DNA of 28,704 bases from UMGS902 sp045538895 (GTDB lineage Bacteria > Bacillota > Clostridia > Oscillospirales > CAG-272). Below are positions 6,429-15,089 of this stretch, one piece after another. Both the position numbers and the translations under genes were made by a program. Location: the NCBI GenBank assembly GCA_045538895.1, contig JAZQEH010000109.1:1-28704 (forward strand). Reading direction: 5' to 3'. Below the pieces are notes generated by a model. The model was not told the DNA's origin. It was given only the letters and a program-made list of their open reading frames with translations, and made no database searches. Numbering within the stretch: the first letter of the stretch is position 1; each line of letters opens with the position of its first letter.

Positions 6429-7187
6429 ATGGATAAAATGTTTTTGATAAAAAGAAAAGGTTTTAATTATTATTCGGATTATATCGAGTTATATTTACAT
6501 AGGTCTTTTGAAAAAAGAGGGTATTATCTTGTCAAAGAAAAAAGCAAGCGTTTATTTAGTGTAATCGTAGATGTTTCTAACGATAAATACATGGCTGTTT
6601 TGTCATCTTATTTTGCTACACTTTCCGAAGAAGAAGCGAAAGACTTTGCAGAAGTATTAAGTGCAAATTTCAAAAGTGAAGTAATTGTTATGCCTTGCTT
6701 TGATAAATATGAGTTTAAAGGGACTCCGTGTTTGTGTAGGTTCAGTGATACTTATAATGCCTTTGAAGAAGATCCTTATGTTCAGGATTTGAAACCAGAA
6801 TTTGTTCAAGAAATTTTTGATAATTGCCAAAGTCAAAGACCGTATGTTGTAGAGTATATAAATTACGGCGGTGCATTTAAAGGATTGGAGATAACTTTAG
6901 CTTTTGATAGTGATGATGTGGAGCTTGAAGAAACGAGTTTCAATTATTATAAAGGAAAAGAGAGAATATCAAAAGAAATTACTTTTGAAAAATCAGGCAA
7001 TGTTTTTAAATGCAGTGTGCCTGATTTTGGCATGGAAAAAGGACTTAATAAATACAGTGCAGTGTTTAGAGGAAAAAAAGAAGTAAATGAAAAAAGGGAT
7101 CATAGTTTCTATGTACGAGTTATTCCTAAAAGTAGCTCGCCAACGCTTGTTGTTGAAACAACAGTTAAACCGTTACTTTTGATTTGA
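6429..7187 (+). CDS. Hypothetical protein, 252 residues
   Basis: The protein is not recognised. It has no signal peptide or transmembrane segment and is rich in Lys, Glu, Phe and Tyr. The first 60 residues alternate basic and aromatic residues (KRKGFNYYSDYIELYLHRSF). The middle is acidic (SEEEAKDFAEVLSANF, FEEDPYVQDLKPEF). The last 100 residues look like beta-strands ending in SSPTLVVETTVKPLLLI. A clear promoter and a GAGAGGAG ribosome site upstream support real expression. It precedes the CPBP-PAP2-ZIP genes by 35 bases and may be co-transcribed with them, since no terminator separates them. Confidence 0.7.
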   Translation: MDKMFLIKRKGFNYYSDYIELYLHRSFEKRGYYLVKEKSKRLFSVIVDVSNDKYMAVLSSYFATLSEEEAKDFAEVLSANFKSEVIVMPCFDKYEFKGTPCLCRFSDTYNAFEEDPYVQDLKPEFVQEIFDNCQSQRPYVVEYINYGGAFKGLEITLAFDSDDVELEETSFNYYKGKERISKEITFEKSGNVFKCSVPDFGMEKGLNKYSAVFRGKKEVNEKRDHSFYVRVIPKSSSPTLVVETTVKPLLLI

Positions 7188-7222
7188 CGTGATATATAAC
7201 TGTCCACATAAGGAGATTTTTT

Positions 7223-7900
7223 ATGACCAAAAACAGAAATATCATAGCGGCTACCGTGTTTGTGTTTTCGCTTCTGGTTACGCTTGTTGATGCTTTTTTG
7301 CATCCCGACTATTTTACTAAAATACCGATAAAAATAGTTTTCTTTTTACTATTGCCATTACTTTTCTTTGTAATCAATAAAGACGATTTCGGCGACTTTA
7401 AATCGCTTTTTGCCTTCAAACGCCGCGGCTTGCTAAAGGCATTCGTCCTCGGACTTTTGGTGTATGCGATTATAGTTGGCGGATATTTTGCTTTGAGAAC
7501 GGTGATAGATTTTTCAAACGTTACGACCTCTCTGACGGGTAATATGGGCATAACGGCAGAAAACTTCTTGTACGTATCGCTGTACCTTTCAATAATCAAC
7601 TCTTTTCTTGAGGAGTTCTTCTTCCGTGGATTCGGCTTCGTAACGTTGAAAAAATATTCGGGAGGCACAGTCGCACACGTGTTCAGTTCTGTGATGTTTG
7701 CGTTTTACCATGCAGGCATGATGTGGGGAATGTTCGATATCTTTACATTGATGCTACTGTTTACGGGACTTGTAGTTGGCGGTTTGATTTTCAATTATCT
7801 CAACGATTCAAGCAAAACCGTATACCCATCATGGTTTGTACATATGTTTGCAAATTTCGGCATAAATACCGTAGGCTTTATACTGTTCGGAGTTGTTTGA
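7223..7900 (+). CDS. CPBP family intramembrane metalloprotease
   Basis: The 225-residue polytopic membrane protein carries the full CPBP (Abi/Rce1-like) signature: Glu130-Glu131 with Arg135 in FLEEFFFRGF, His163 in AFYHAGM, and His207 with Asn211 in HMFANFGIN. These line the intramembrane metal site of the family, whose members cleave prenylated or membrane peptides and include bacteriocin self-immunity proteins. Seven or eight hydrophobic segments are visible. AAGGAG lies a few bases before the ATG. It is the first of three closely packed membrane-protein genes and its stop is directly next to the PAP2 start. The substrate is unknown. Confidence 0.9.
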   Translation: MTKNRNIIAATVFVFSLLVTLVDAFLHPDYFTKIPIKIVFFLLLPLLFFVINKDDFGDFKSLFAFKRRGLLKAFVLGLLVYAIIVGGYFALRTVIDFSNVTTSLTGNMGITAENFLYVSLYLSIINSFLEEFFFRGFGFVTLKKYSGGTVAHVFSSVMFAFYHAGMMWGMFDIFTLMLLFTGLVVGGLIFNYLNDSSKTVYPSWFVHMFANFGINTVGFILFGVV

Positions 7901-7901
7901 A

Positions 7902-8867
7902 ATGGAAATACTGAAGTTTTTTGAAAGCATAAGGACTCCTTTTTTAGACAGATTCTTTTCACTTATCACGCATTTCGGTGAAGAAACCGTGTTTATAATA
8001 ATAGGTTTTCTTTTACTGTGGTGCTTGAACAAAAAGAAAGGCTATTACGTCCTTTTTGTCGGCATTTTCGGACTGCTTGCAAATCAGTTCTTGAAAATAG
8101 CTTGCAGAGTACCGCGACCGTGGGTAAAAGATAAGAGTTTTACGATTGTAGAGTCCGCAAGGACGGAGGCTACGGGGTATTCGTTTCCAAGCGGACATAC
8201 ACAAATCTCGGTTGGAGCATACGGCTCGATAGCAAGAGCTTTTTGCGGCAAGGTAATGCGTGTGATCTGTATTTTGCTTTGTATACTCGTTCCGCTTTCG
8301 AGGTTATATCTCGGCGTACATACACCGCTTGATGTTTTCGTTTCGGTTGGCATAGCACTCGTGCTGATTTTTGTGCTTTACCCGTTAATAGTTAAGTTTT
8401 ACGAAAGTAAAACGGGCATGCGAGTGCTTTTTGCACTTTTGTGTATATTATCACTTTCATATGTTTTTTATATGGAGTTTTTTTCGTTCCCCATCGGTAC
8501 CGATGCAGAAAATCTTTTGGATGCAACGAAAAATTCATACAAGATTTTGGGTATAACTCTCGGTGCGTTTTTGGGATTTGAACTTGATAGAATGTTTATA
8601 AATTATGATACTGCGGCACCTTTTTGGGGGCAAGTGCTAAAACTCGTTTTGGGAACGGCGGTTGTTTTGATAATCAAAGAGGGGTTAAAATCGCCACTTT
8701 ATGCACTTTGCCAAGGACACGTGCTTGCAGATGCTATCCGATATTTTATAATCGTTGTGTTTGCATGTTGCGTATGGCCGCTTGCGTTTAAATTTTTTGC
8801 TAAAAACTGCAATAAAAAAAGAGCCGATGTAAAACATAAAGATATATCTAAAGAGGAGATAAAATGA
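7902..8867 (+). CDS. PAP2 family membrane phosphatase
   Basis: The 321-residue integral membrane protein has the three PAP2 motifs in order: KIACRVPRP (Lys65, Arg72-Pro73), FPSGH (96-99 for PSGH) and SRLYLGVHTPLD (Ser133-Arg134, catalytic His140, Asp144). The family removes phosphate from lipid phosphates such as undecaprenyl diphosphate, phosphatidate or phosphatidylglycerophosphate at the outer membrane face. The substrate here cannot be told. Four or more further helices follow the catalytic part, making it longer than minimal PAP2 proteins. I chose the ATG at 7902 because CGGAG lies nine bases upstream; a TTG at 7893 would leave no room for a ribosome site. It ends by overlapping the ZIP gene by four bases (ATGA). 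Confidence 0.93.
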   Translation: MEILKFFESIRTPFLDRFFSLITHFGEETVFIIIGFLLLWCLNKKKGYYVLFVGIFGLLANQFLKIACRVPRPWVKDKSFTIVESARTEATGYSFPSGHTQISVGAYGSIARAFCGKVMRVICILLCILVPLSRLYLGVHTPLDVFVSVGIALVLIFVLYPLIVKFYESKTGMRVLFALLCILSLSYVFYMEFFSFPIGTDAENLLDATKNSYKILGITLGAFLGFELDRMFINYDTAAPFWGQVLKLVLGTAVVLIIKEGLKSPLYALCQGHVLADAIRYFIIVVFACCVWPLAFKFFAKNCNKKRADVKHKDISKEEIK

Positions 8868-9616
8868 AACTTGTATTACTCACGGCGTTGGGCGTTGGCG
8901 GGGCAACGATAATCGGCTCGCTGATAGGGTTTATATTCAAAAAGATTTCGCATCGCTTTTCTGATATAGTTCTGTCTTTTGCAGCAGGCGTCATGCTTGC
9001 AGCGGCTGTCTTGGGGCTTGTTATGCCTTCAATTGAATACGGTGGTAAATACGGAGTTGTTATAACCGTAATTGGAATATTTGTCGGTGCATTTTGTCTT
9101 AATCTTATTGATAAAATTGTGCCTCACCTTCATAAAATAGTGGGTGCCGATATCGAGAGTCACAATAATGCAAATTTAAGTAAAGTGTTATTGTTTGTCA
9201 TGGCGATTGCGATACACAATTTTCCGGAGGGGATTGCCGCCGGAGTAGGCTTTGGTTCGGGTGATACAACTCAGGCATTATTGATAGCCGGCGGTATTGC
9301 ACTTCAAAACGTTCCGGAGGGCATGGTGATAATTTCACCCATGCTTGCCGCAGGAGTATCTCCTAGAAAAACGTTTATCTGTGCTATGTTAACAGGTCTT
9401 GTTGAGGTTGTCGGAACTGTGATAGGCTATTTTGCAGTAAGTGTTTCGGCTGCCATTCTCCCATTTGCACTTGCTTTTGCGGGCGGAACTATGCTGTACG
9501 TCATAAGCGATGAGATGATTCCCGAAACTCATGCACACGGAAGCGAGAGAGGAGCAACGTATTCGCTTTTGGTAGGCTTTTGCTTAATGCTTGTGTTTGA
9601 CGTTTTGCTCGGTTAA
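8864..9616 (+). CDS. ZIP family divalent metal transporter
   Basis: The 250-residue protein with about eight transmembrane helices belongs to the ZIP (ZupT/GufA-like) family, which brings Zn2+ and other divalent metals into the cytoplasm. The metal-binding helices are present as AIHNFPEGIAAG (His118, Glu122) and ALQNVPEGM (Gln148, Asn149, Glu152). A Gln at the second site, rather than His, is common in this branch. The ATG overlaps the PAP2 stop codon region and AGAGGAGA precedes it, indicating translational coupling. The operon ends at a strong terminator. No metal-responsive operator was seen. Confidence 0.93.
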   Translation: MKLVLLTALGVGGATIIGSLIGFIFKKISHRFSDIVLSFAAGVMLAAAVLGLVMPSIEYGGKYGVVITVIGIFVGAFCLNLIDKIVPHLHKIVGADIESHNNANLSKVLLFVMAIAIHNFPEGIAAGVGFGSGDTTQALLIAGGIALQNVPEGMVIISPMLAAGVSPRKTFICAMLTGLVEVVGTVIGYFAVSVSAAILPFALAFAGGTMLYVISDEMIPETHAHGSERGATYSLLVGFCLMLVFDVLLG

Positions 9617-9618
9617 TT

Positions 9619-9644
9619 AAAAGAGCCGTTTTAGCGGCTCTTTT
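9619..9644 (+). terminator. Intrinsic terminator after the ZIP gene
   Basis: AAAAGAGCCG (9619-9628) and CGGCTCTTTT (9635-9644) form a perfect 10-bp stem with a 6-base loop, ending in a U-tract three bases after the ZIP stop codon. Confidence 0.93.
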
Positions 9645-9647
9645 ATC

Positions 9648-9676
9648 TTGCAAAAAACAAAAAAATATGATAATAT
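9648..9676 (+). promoter_or_regulatory. Promoter of topB
   Basis: TTGCAA (9648-9653), a 17-base spacer ending in TGA, and TAATAT (9671-9676). Its -35 begins directly after the preceding terminator. It also shows that an in-frame TTG at 9648 is promoter rather than start codon. Confidence 0.8.
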
Positions 9677-9713
9677 TATAATAATTGAAAATTTACAAAA
9701 GGAGGGAAAACTT

Positions 9714-11816
9714 ATGAAACTCATTATCGCCGAAAAGCCGAGTCTTGCACGAAATATTTCGGGTGCAATCGGTAATCAGCAAAAGAAAAACGGTTATTTT
9801 GAGGGCAATGGCTATATTGTAAGCTGGGCATTCGGTCACTTGTTTTCTCTCTGCGATATAGAGGATTATCTTGACAATCCTCCCCCCGATGCACGCTGGA
9901 CTATTGACAATCTGCCGTGCTTTCCGAAAGAATTTCGTTTCACTTTGAAGCGTGGCACGGATAAAACGGTTGATACAGGCGTTGCAAGACAGTTTGAAAC
10001 GCTTAAATACCTTTGCAACCGTCAGGACGTTGATGCAATTATAAACGCAGGGGACGCAGACCGTGAGGGCGAGATTATAGTTCGCCTTTGCGTTATGCAT
10101 GCGCTGAACGGAACGAAGCCGTTTTTGAGGCTTTGGTTACCTGACCAGACAAACGAAACAGTGCGTGCAGCTCTTGAAGAAATGAAAAACGAGAGTGAGT
10201 ATGAAACGCTTGCTAACGAGGGGTTCGCACGCACTTATATAGATTGGCTTTACGGTGTTAATTTAACGCGATTTGCAACGCTTAAAACAGGAAAGCTTCT
10301 TCGTGTTGGCAGAGTTATAGTACCTATCGTAAAGGCAATATATGACAGGGATATGGCGATACGGCATTTTGTACCTGAAAAATACTATGTTGCCAAGAGT
10401 GCCGAGGAAACCAAAGGTGCGGTTGTTGAGCTTACAAGCAAGGTTAAGTTCGGTGCAAATGAGCAAAATAAGGTGCTTGCACTTTGTACGCAGTATAATC
10501 AAACTGGTGCAAGAGTAACTCACGTTAAACGCAAAAAAGACGAGATTTTGCCGGGCAAGCTTTATTCTCTTTCAAAACTGCAGAATGTGCTTGGTAAAAA
10601 ATATAAAATGTCGATGGGCGAGAGCCTTGAAATAGTACAGAATCTTTATGAACGTGGGTATCTGACATATCCCCGTACAAATTCCGAGTATCTTGCCACC
10701 GCAGAGCAGGGTAAGGTGAAAAAGATTCTTGAAAACGTGGCGGCACTCGGCTATCCCGTTGAGTTCAAGTTTAAAAAGAGTATTTTTGACGATTCTAAAA
10801 TCGAATCGCACTCGGCACTTACTCCAACGTATAAAATTCCTAAAAAGGGCGACCTTACCGAAGCCGAGAATAAGGTGTATTCGACGGTATTCCGCCGCTT
10901 TGTAGCCGTATTCTGTGCACTTGAGTGTAAGGCGGAGAAAACCGAGATTAAAATTGCAGTTGGCGACCTTGAGGAGTTTGTTCTCAAGGGAACCGTGATT
11001 TTAGAGCCGGGCTGGACTAAATTTGATGATTATTCGCAGAAGGACAAGGTGCTTCCACCTCTTGAAAAAGGCGATGAAGTCAATGTTAATTTTGTTCCTG
11101 CCGAAAAGGAAACCACACCTCCTAAACACTATACCATTGAAACCCTCAATAACTACTTGAAAAATCCTTTCAAAGAGGAAAAGGCGGCGGCAAAGGACGG
11201 CACCGAGGAGAGCGACGAGGAGGACTATAAGGCGATTTTCGAGGGACTTGAGCTTGGTACCGAGGCAACGAGAACCGGTATCATTGACAATGCACGTAAA
11301 AGCGGATATATTGAACTGAAAAAAGACGTTTACTATATTCTTCCGGGGGGCGAGTTTCTGATACAGTCTTTGCTTCAGATGGGAATATCCATGGACAAGT
11401 ATAAGACGAGTGAGCTTGGTAAGGCTCTCAAGCAAATCTTTAAGGGTAATATGACAGTTGACGGCGGTGTTAAACTTGCCGAAAAGGAGATAAGCGAGGT
11501 TTTTGCCAAGCGGGACATGGTACCCGAAGATGATTTTGACGACGGGTTTATCGGTGATGAAATTTGCGACTGCCCGTTTTGCGGCGGTAAAATCCGCAGA
11601 ACTACATTCGGCTACGGTTGCTCAAACTATAAGGACGGATGCAAATTCGGTGTAAGCCGTGTTATATGTGGTAGGGTTATTTCAAAAAAGAATGTTTATC
11701 TCTTGTTGAAAGAGGGAAAAACTTCTAAAATTAAAGGTTTTATCTCAAAGACGGGCAAACCCTTTGATGCGGTACTCAAACTTGAGGACAGACAGGCAAA
11801 ATTCGATTTCGGTTAA
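9714..11816 (+). CDS. topB: DNA topoisomerase III
   Basis: This type IA topoisomerase cuts and passes single strands to decatenate replicating or recombining DNA. The 700-residue protein starts with the TOPRIM opening MKLIIAEKPSLARNI. The acidic metal-binding triad lies in GDADREGE (Asp114, Asp116, Glu118/120). The catalytic tyrosine is Tyr319 in LTYPRTNSEYL. The C-terminal end carries one four-cysteine zinc ribbon (CPFCGG ... GCSNYKDGC) and a small closing domain ending in KLEDRQAKFDFG. The start was placed at the ATG after AAGGAGGG; an upstream TTG would begin inside the promoter. It is followed after ten bases by an HD-hydrolase gene. No plasmid or conjugation genes are near, so it looks like a normal chromosomal copy. 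Confidence 0.96.
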   Translation: MKLIIAEKPSLARNISGAIGNQQKKNGYFEGNGYIVSWAFGHLFSLCDIEDYLDNPPPDARWTIDNLPCFPKEFRFTLKRGTDKTVDTGVARQFETLKYLCNRQDVDAIINAGDADREGEIIVRLCVMHALNGTKPFLRLWLPDQTNETVRAALEEMKNESEYETLANEGFARTYIDWLYGVNLTRFATLKTGKLLRVGRVIVPIVKAIYDRDMAIRHFVPEKYYVAKSAEETKGAVVELTSKVKFGANEQNKVLALCTQYNQTGARVTHVKRKKDEILPGKLYSLSKLQNVLGKKYKMSMGESLEIVQNLYERGYLTYPRTNSEYLATAEQGKVKKILENVAALGYPVEFKFKKSIFDDSKIESHSALTPTYKIPKKGDLTEAENKVYSTVFRRFVAVFCALECKAEKTEIKIAVGDLEEFVLKGTVILEPGWTKFDDYSQKDKVLPPLEKGDEVNVNFVPAEKETTPPKHYTIETLNNYLKNPFKEEKAAAKDGTEESDEEDYKAIFEGLELGTEATRTGIIDNARKSGYIELKKDVYYILPGGEFLIQSLLQMGISMDKYKTSELGKALKQIFKGNMTVDGGVKLAEKEISEVFAKRDMVPEDDFDDGFIGDEICDCPFCGGKIRRTTFGYGCSNYKDGCKFGVSRVICGRVISKKNVYLLLKEGKTSKIKGFISKTGKPFDAVLKLEDRQAKFDFG

Positions 11817-11826
11817 GGAAAATAGT

Positions 11827-12486
11827 ATGATTACTTTTGAACAAATTAAGAAAAATGAAGCAGTAAACGTGTATATTGATGAGGCAAACCGTGCACTTGA
11901 TGCGCTCGGTTACACCGAACATAGCTATGCACATGTGACCAAGGTTGCAACCGTTGCCGGCGATATTCTTGAAAAACTCGGTTTTGATGAACATACGGTT
12001 GACCTTGCGAGAATCGCAGGCTACATGCACGATATCGGCAATATAATCAACCGTGTTGACCATTCACAAAGCGGTGCGGTTATGTCCTTCCGTATTCTTG
12101 ATAATCTTGGAATGCCTCCCAAGGATATTTCACGCATAATAAGTGCGATAGGCAACCATGACGAGGGTACGGGAGTGCCCGTAAATGAAATTGCAGCGGC
12201 ACTTATTATTGCGGATAAAAGTGACGTTCGCAGAAGCCGTGTACGCAACGAGGACGTTACTACTTTTGACATTCATGACAGAGTTAATTATTCTGTTTAT
12301 TCTACCGACCTGCATCTTGACGTGGAGGAAAAAACGTTGGCTCTCCGTCTTGACGTCGATACTGCTTTCGGCTCGGTAATGGATTTTTTTGAAATATTCC
12401 ACGGCAGAATGATTATGTGTAAAAATGCGGCATCAACACTCGGACTTTCATTTGGAATTACTATAAACGGTCAGTCGATGATGTAA
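11827..12486 (+). CDS. HD domain phosphohydrolase
   Basis: The 219-residue cytoplasmic protein has an HD-type metal-dependent phosphohydrolase core: His36 in SYAHVTKV, the His68-Asp69 pair in GYMHDIGN, His79, His111-Asp112 in IGNHDEG, and Asp130 in IIADKSDVRRSRVR. Such proteins hydrolyse nucleotides or cyclic nucleotides, and the exact substrate is unknown. The C-terminal 70 residues lack recognised motifs. The ATG was chosen because TAAGGAAAA precedes it and it comes ten bases after the topB stop; a longer frame beginning at 11764 would overlap the topB end with no ribosome site. Probably co-transcribed with topB. Confidence 0.88.
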   Translation: MITFEQIKKNEAVNVYIDEANRALDALGYTEHSYAHVTKVATVAGDILEKLGFDEHTVDLARIAGYMHDIGNIINRVDHSQSGAVMSFRILDNLGMPPKDISRIISAIGNHDEGTGVPVNEIAAALIIADKSDVRRSRVRNEDVTTFDIHDRVNYSVYSTDLHLDVEEKTLALRLDVDTAFGSVMDFFEIFHGRMIMCKNAASTLGLSFGITINGQSMM

Positions 12487-12507
12487 AAATTCGTAAATAT
12501 TTTACTA

Positions 12508-12536
12508 TTGCGGATTTTTTGGGGATATGGTATATT
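12508..12536 (+). promoter_or_regulatory. Promoter of the Na/Pi cotransporter operon
   Basis: TTGCGG (12508-12513), a 17-base spacer ending in TGG, and TATATT (12531-12536): an extended -10 promoter with a leader of about 50 bases before the ATG. No PHO-box-like direct repeat was evident. Confidence 0.7.
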
Positions 12537-12593
12537 AAAAATGGCGTGAAAATGTCCATAATTATATACTTTTTGCGAAAAAAGGAGAATTAA

Positions 12594-14357
12594 ATGACTA
12601 TTTTTGATGTGTTCACTCTGCTTGGCGGACTTGCTTTGTTCCTTTACGGAATGAAGGTAATGGGTGATGCTCTTGAAAAGAGTGCAGGTCGACAGCTTAA
12701 AAACATTCTTGCAAAGCTTACATCAAACACCTTTAACGGCTTTTTGCTCGGACTTGGTGTAACACTTGTTATTCAGTCATCTTCCGCTACTACGGTTATG
12801 GTAGTCGGTTTTGTAAACGCAGGTATCATGACGCTTCATCAGGCAACCGGTGTTATTATGGGTGCAAACCTTGGCACGTCCGTAACTGCGTGGCTTCTCA
12901 GTACCGCTGGCATTCAGGGGGGCGGTATTCTTGAATTCTTTAAGCCGTCAAGCTTTTCTCCTATCCTTGCTTTCATAGGTATCATTCTCGTAATGTTCCA
13001 GAAGAACGCAAAGCGTAAAGATATCGGTCTTATTTTCGTTGGTTTTGCAGTTCTTATGACTGGCATGGAGCTTATGTCAGGCTCCGTAGGCGGACTTAAG
13101 AACAGCCCCGCTTTCCAGAGCGTGTTGCTTAAGTTTGCAAACCCCATTCTCGGTATTATCGTAGGTACGGTATTTACCGCTATTATTCAGTCGTCCTCTG
13201 CGTCTGTAGGTATTTTGCAGGCACTTTCGACGACGGGCGTAATTTCTTATTACACCGCAATCCCGATTATTATCGGTCAGAACATCGGTACTTGCGTATC
13301 CGCAATGCTTTCTTCAATCGGTGCGGGTAAGAACGCACGCAGAGCGGCACTTGTTCATCTTTATTTCAACATAGCGGCGGCTTGCTTGGTTGGCGGCGGC
13401 TTCTATATCGCTAATGCGTTTATAGACTTTAATTTCCCCGCAACCATTGATCATTTTGGCATTGCACTCGTTCACACCGTATTCAAACTTATTGCACTTT
13501 TGTTCCTTATGCCCGCTTCTCGCGTGCTGGAAAAGCTTGCGGTGCTTACCGTTCCCGATTCCAAGGATGAAGCCGAAACCGCAGAGCTTCTTGACGACCG
13601 CCTTCTTGCAACTCCTGCGGTTGCTATTGAAACCTCCCGCAAGGTTGCATTTGATATGGCGAAACTCTCTGTTCGCTCTCTCAAAAACTCTATTCTTCTT
13701 CTCAACAATTATACCGATAAGGGTATGGAGTCGATCAAGGCGGAAGAAGATAAGGTTGATAAATATGAAGATACACTCGGAACCTATCTTGTTAAGATAA
13801 GCTCACAGGAGCTTACCGAAGCAGACGGTCACGAGCTTACCAAGCTTCTTCACATCATAGGTGACTTTGAGCGTATTTCTGACCATGCGGTAAATATCGC
13901 CGGTACTGCACAGGAAATGGCTGAGAAGAAAGTTGCTTTCTCCGAAAAAGCACAAAAGGAGATCAACGTAATGGTTTCGGCTGTTGAAGAGATCCTCGAC
14001 AGTGCACTTGATGCTTTCTGCAACGGTGATATGAAACAGGCGTTCTCGGTTGAACCTCTTGAAGAAGTAATCGACTATCTCAATGCAAAGATTAAAAAGC
14101 GTCACGTTGCAAGACTTCAGCGTGGCGAATGTACCATTGAACTCGGCTTTGTTCTCAATGACCTTATCAACAACCTCGAGCGTGTTGCAGACCATTGCTC
14201 AAACGTTGCAGGTTGTGTAATTGAGATGGAGCACGATGCACTCGACCTTCATGACTATCTTGAAAAACTTAAGAGCGAGGAGAACTCCCATTATACAGAG
14301 TTGTATAACGATTTCAGGGATAAGTACGTTCTTCCTCCCAAGGACGTTATTGTATAA
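12594..14357 (+). CDS. Na+/phosphate cotransporter with PhoU-like domain
   Basis: The 587-residue inner-membrane protein belongs to the Na/Pi cotransporter II-related family. Its two inverted halves carry the hallmark QSSSATT (61-67) and QSSSAS (199-204) loops, which form the substrate/Na+ path. After roughly eight membrane segments (to about residue 325) comes a helical cytoplasmic PhoU-like region (about 345-560) with GDFERISDHAVNIAG and NLERVADHCSNVAG, the two ERxxDH metal-binding signatures of PhoU bundles. It should import phosphate or control phosphate entry. AAAAAGGAG lies before the ATG. Its TAA overlaps the ATG of the next gene by one base (TAATG), indicating coupled translation. Confidence 0.95.
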   Translation: MTIFDVFTLLGGLALFLYGMKVMGDALEKSAGRQLKNILAKLTSNTFNGFLLGLGVTLVIQSSSATTVMVVGFVNAGIMTLHQATGVIMGANLGTSVTAWLLSTAGIQGGGILEFFKPSSFSPILAFIGIILVMFQKNAKRKDIGLIFVGFAVLMTGMELMSGSVGGLKNSPAFQSVLLKFANPILGIIVGTVFTAIIQSSSASVGILQALSTTGVISYYTAIPIIIGQNIGTCVSAMLSSIGAGKNARRAALVHLYFNIAAACLVGGGFYIANAFIDFNFPATIDHFGIALVHTVFKLIALLFLMPASRVLEKLAVLTVPDSKDEAETAELLDDRLLATPAVAIETSRKVAFDMAKLSVRSLKNSILLLNNYTDKGMESIKAEEDKVDKYEDTLGTYLVKISSQELTEADGHELTKLLHIIGDFERISDHAVNIAGTAQEMAEKKVAFSEKAQKEINVMVSAVEEILDSALDAFCNGDMKQAFSVEPLEEVIDYLNAKIKKRHVARLQRGECTIELGFVLNDLINNLERVADHCSNVAGCVIEMEHDALDLHDYLEKLKSEENSHYTELYNDFRDKYVLPPKDVIV

Positions 14358-15052
14358 TGAAAAAGGTTCTTGTTACAGGTGCTTCCAGAGGCATCGGCTA
14401 TGAAATAGCAACCGTATTTGCTAAAAACGGATACAAGGTTTTTGCACTCTGGCATAATGCTCCGGAAAAACTTGAAAGCATTGCAAATCTTGATATAACT
14501 TTAGTTCAAGGTGATGTTTCAAGCCTTTCTTCGATGCAAAAAGTGCATGAGCAAATCGGCGACGTTGATATACTTATCAATAATGCCGCAATTTCTCATT
14601 TCGGTCTTGTTACAGACCTTTCCGAAGCCGAGTGGGACGATATTATGTCGGTTGATTTAAAAAGTGTTTTTATAACCGCTAAAGTTTTTTTGCCCGATAT
14701 GATAAATAAAAAAAGCGGAAAGATTATTAATATTTCTTCGATTTTCGGTGTTGTCGGCGGTTCGTGCGAGGTTGCGTATTCTACCGCCAAGGCAGGCATG
14801 ATAGGCTTTACCAAGGCACTTGCCAAAGAGGTTGGACCAAGTGGTATACAGGTTAACTGCATTGCACCCGGCGTTATTGCGACCGAAATGAATAAACGGC
14901 TTTCCGAGGATGATTTGAAATCACTTGCCGATGAAACACCGCTCGGACGTATCGGCACGCCGAGGGAGGTTGCGTCACTTGCACTTTATCTCGCGAAGGA
15001 CACCTTTATTACGGGGGAAACTATAAATATCGGCGGCGGATTTTTAAGATAA
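14357..15052 (+). CDS. SDR family NAD(P)-dependent oxidoreductase (FabG/YmfI-like)
   Basis: The 231-residue classical short-chain dehydrogenase has the cofactor loop TGASRGIG (7-14), NNAA (75-78), catalytic Ser128, and Tyr141-x3-Lys145 in YSTAK. The position usually held by the tetrad Asn (VNLKxVF) reads VDLKSVF here, with Asp100. IAPGVIATEMNKRL and ITGETINIGGG are typical of 3-oxoacyl-ACP reductase-like members. In Bacillota, similarly sized stand-alone proteins include YmfI, the reductase of 5-aminopentanonylated elongation factor P, so FabG identity should not be assumed. No fatty-acid genes lie nearby. It overlaps the Na/Pi cotransporter gene and ends at a strong terminator. Confidence 0.88.
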   Translation: MKKVLVTGASRGIGYEIATVFAKNGYKVFALWHNAPEKLESIANLDITLVQGDVSSLSSMQKVHEQIGDVDILINNAAISHFGLVTDLSEAEWDDIMSVDLKSVFITAKVFLPDMINKKSGKIINISSIFGVVGGSCEVAYSTAKAGMIGFTKALAKEVGPSGIQVNCIAPGVIATEMNKRLSEDDLKSLADETPLGRIGTPREVASLALYLAKDTFITGETINIGGGFLR

Positions 15053-15055
15053 AAA

Positions 15056-15088
15056 CAAAGAAGCGACGGCAAAGCCGTCGCTTCTTTG
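15056..15088. terminator. Bidirectional terminator, 15-bp stem
   Basis: CAAAGAAGCGACGGC (15056-15070) pairs perfectly with GCCGTCGCTTCTTTG (15074-15088) around AAA. It sits between two convergent stops (15052 plus, 15090 minus) and serves both. Confidence 0.92.
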
Positions 15089-15089
15089 A

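Noticed and set aside
9648..9713. 22-residue N-terminal extension of topB from a TTG
   Set aside because: The TTG is the promoter -35 and the ATG at 9714 has a perfect ribosome site and the usual TopB start.
11764..11826. Longer HD-hydrolase start inside topB
   Set aside because: No ribosome site; the ATG at 11827 is well spaced after the topB stop.
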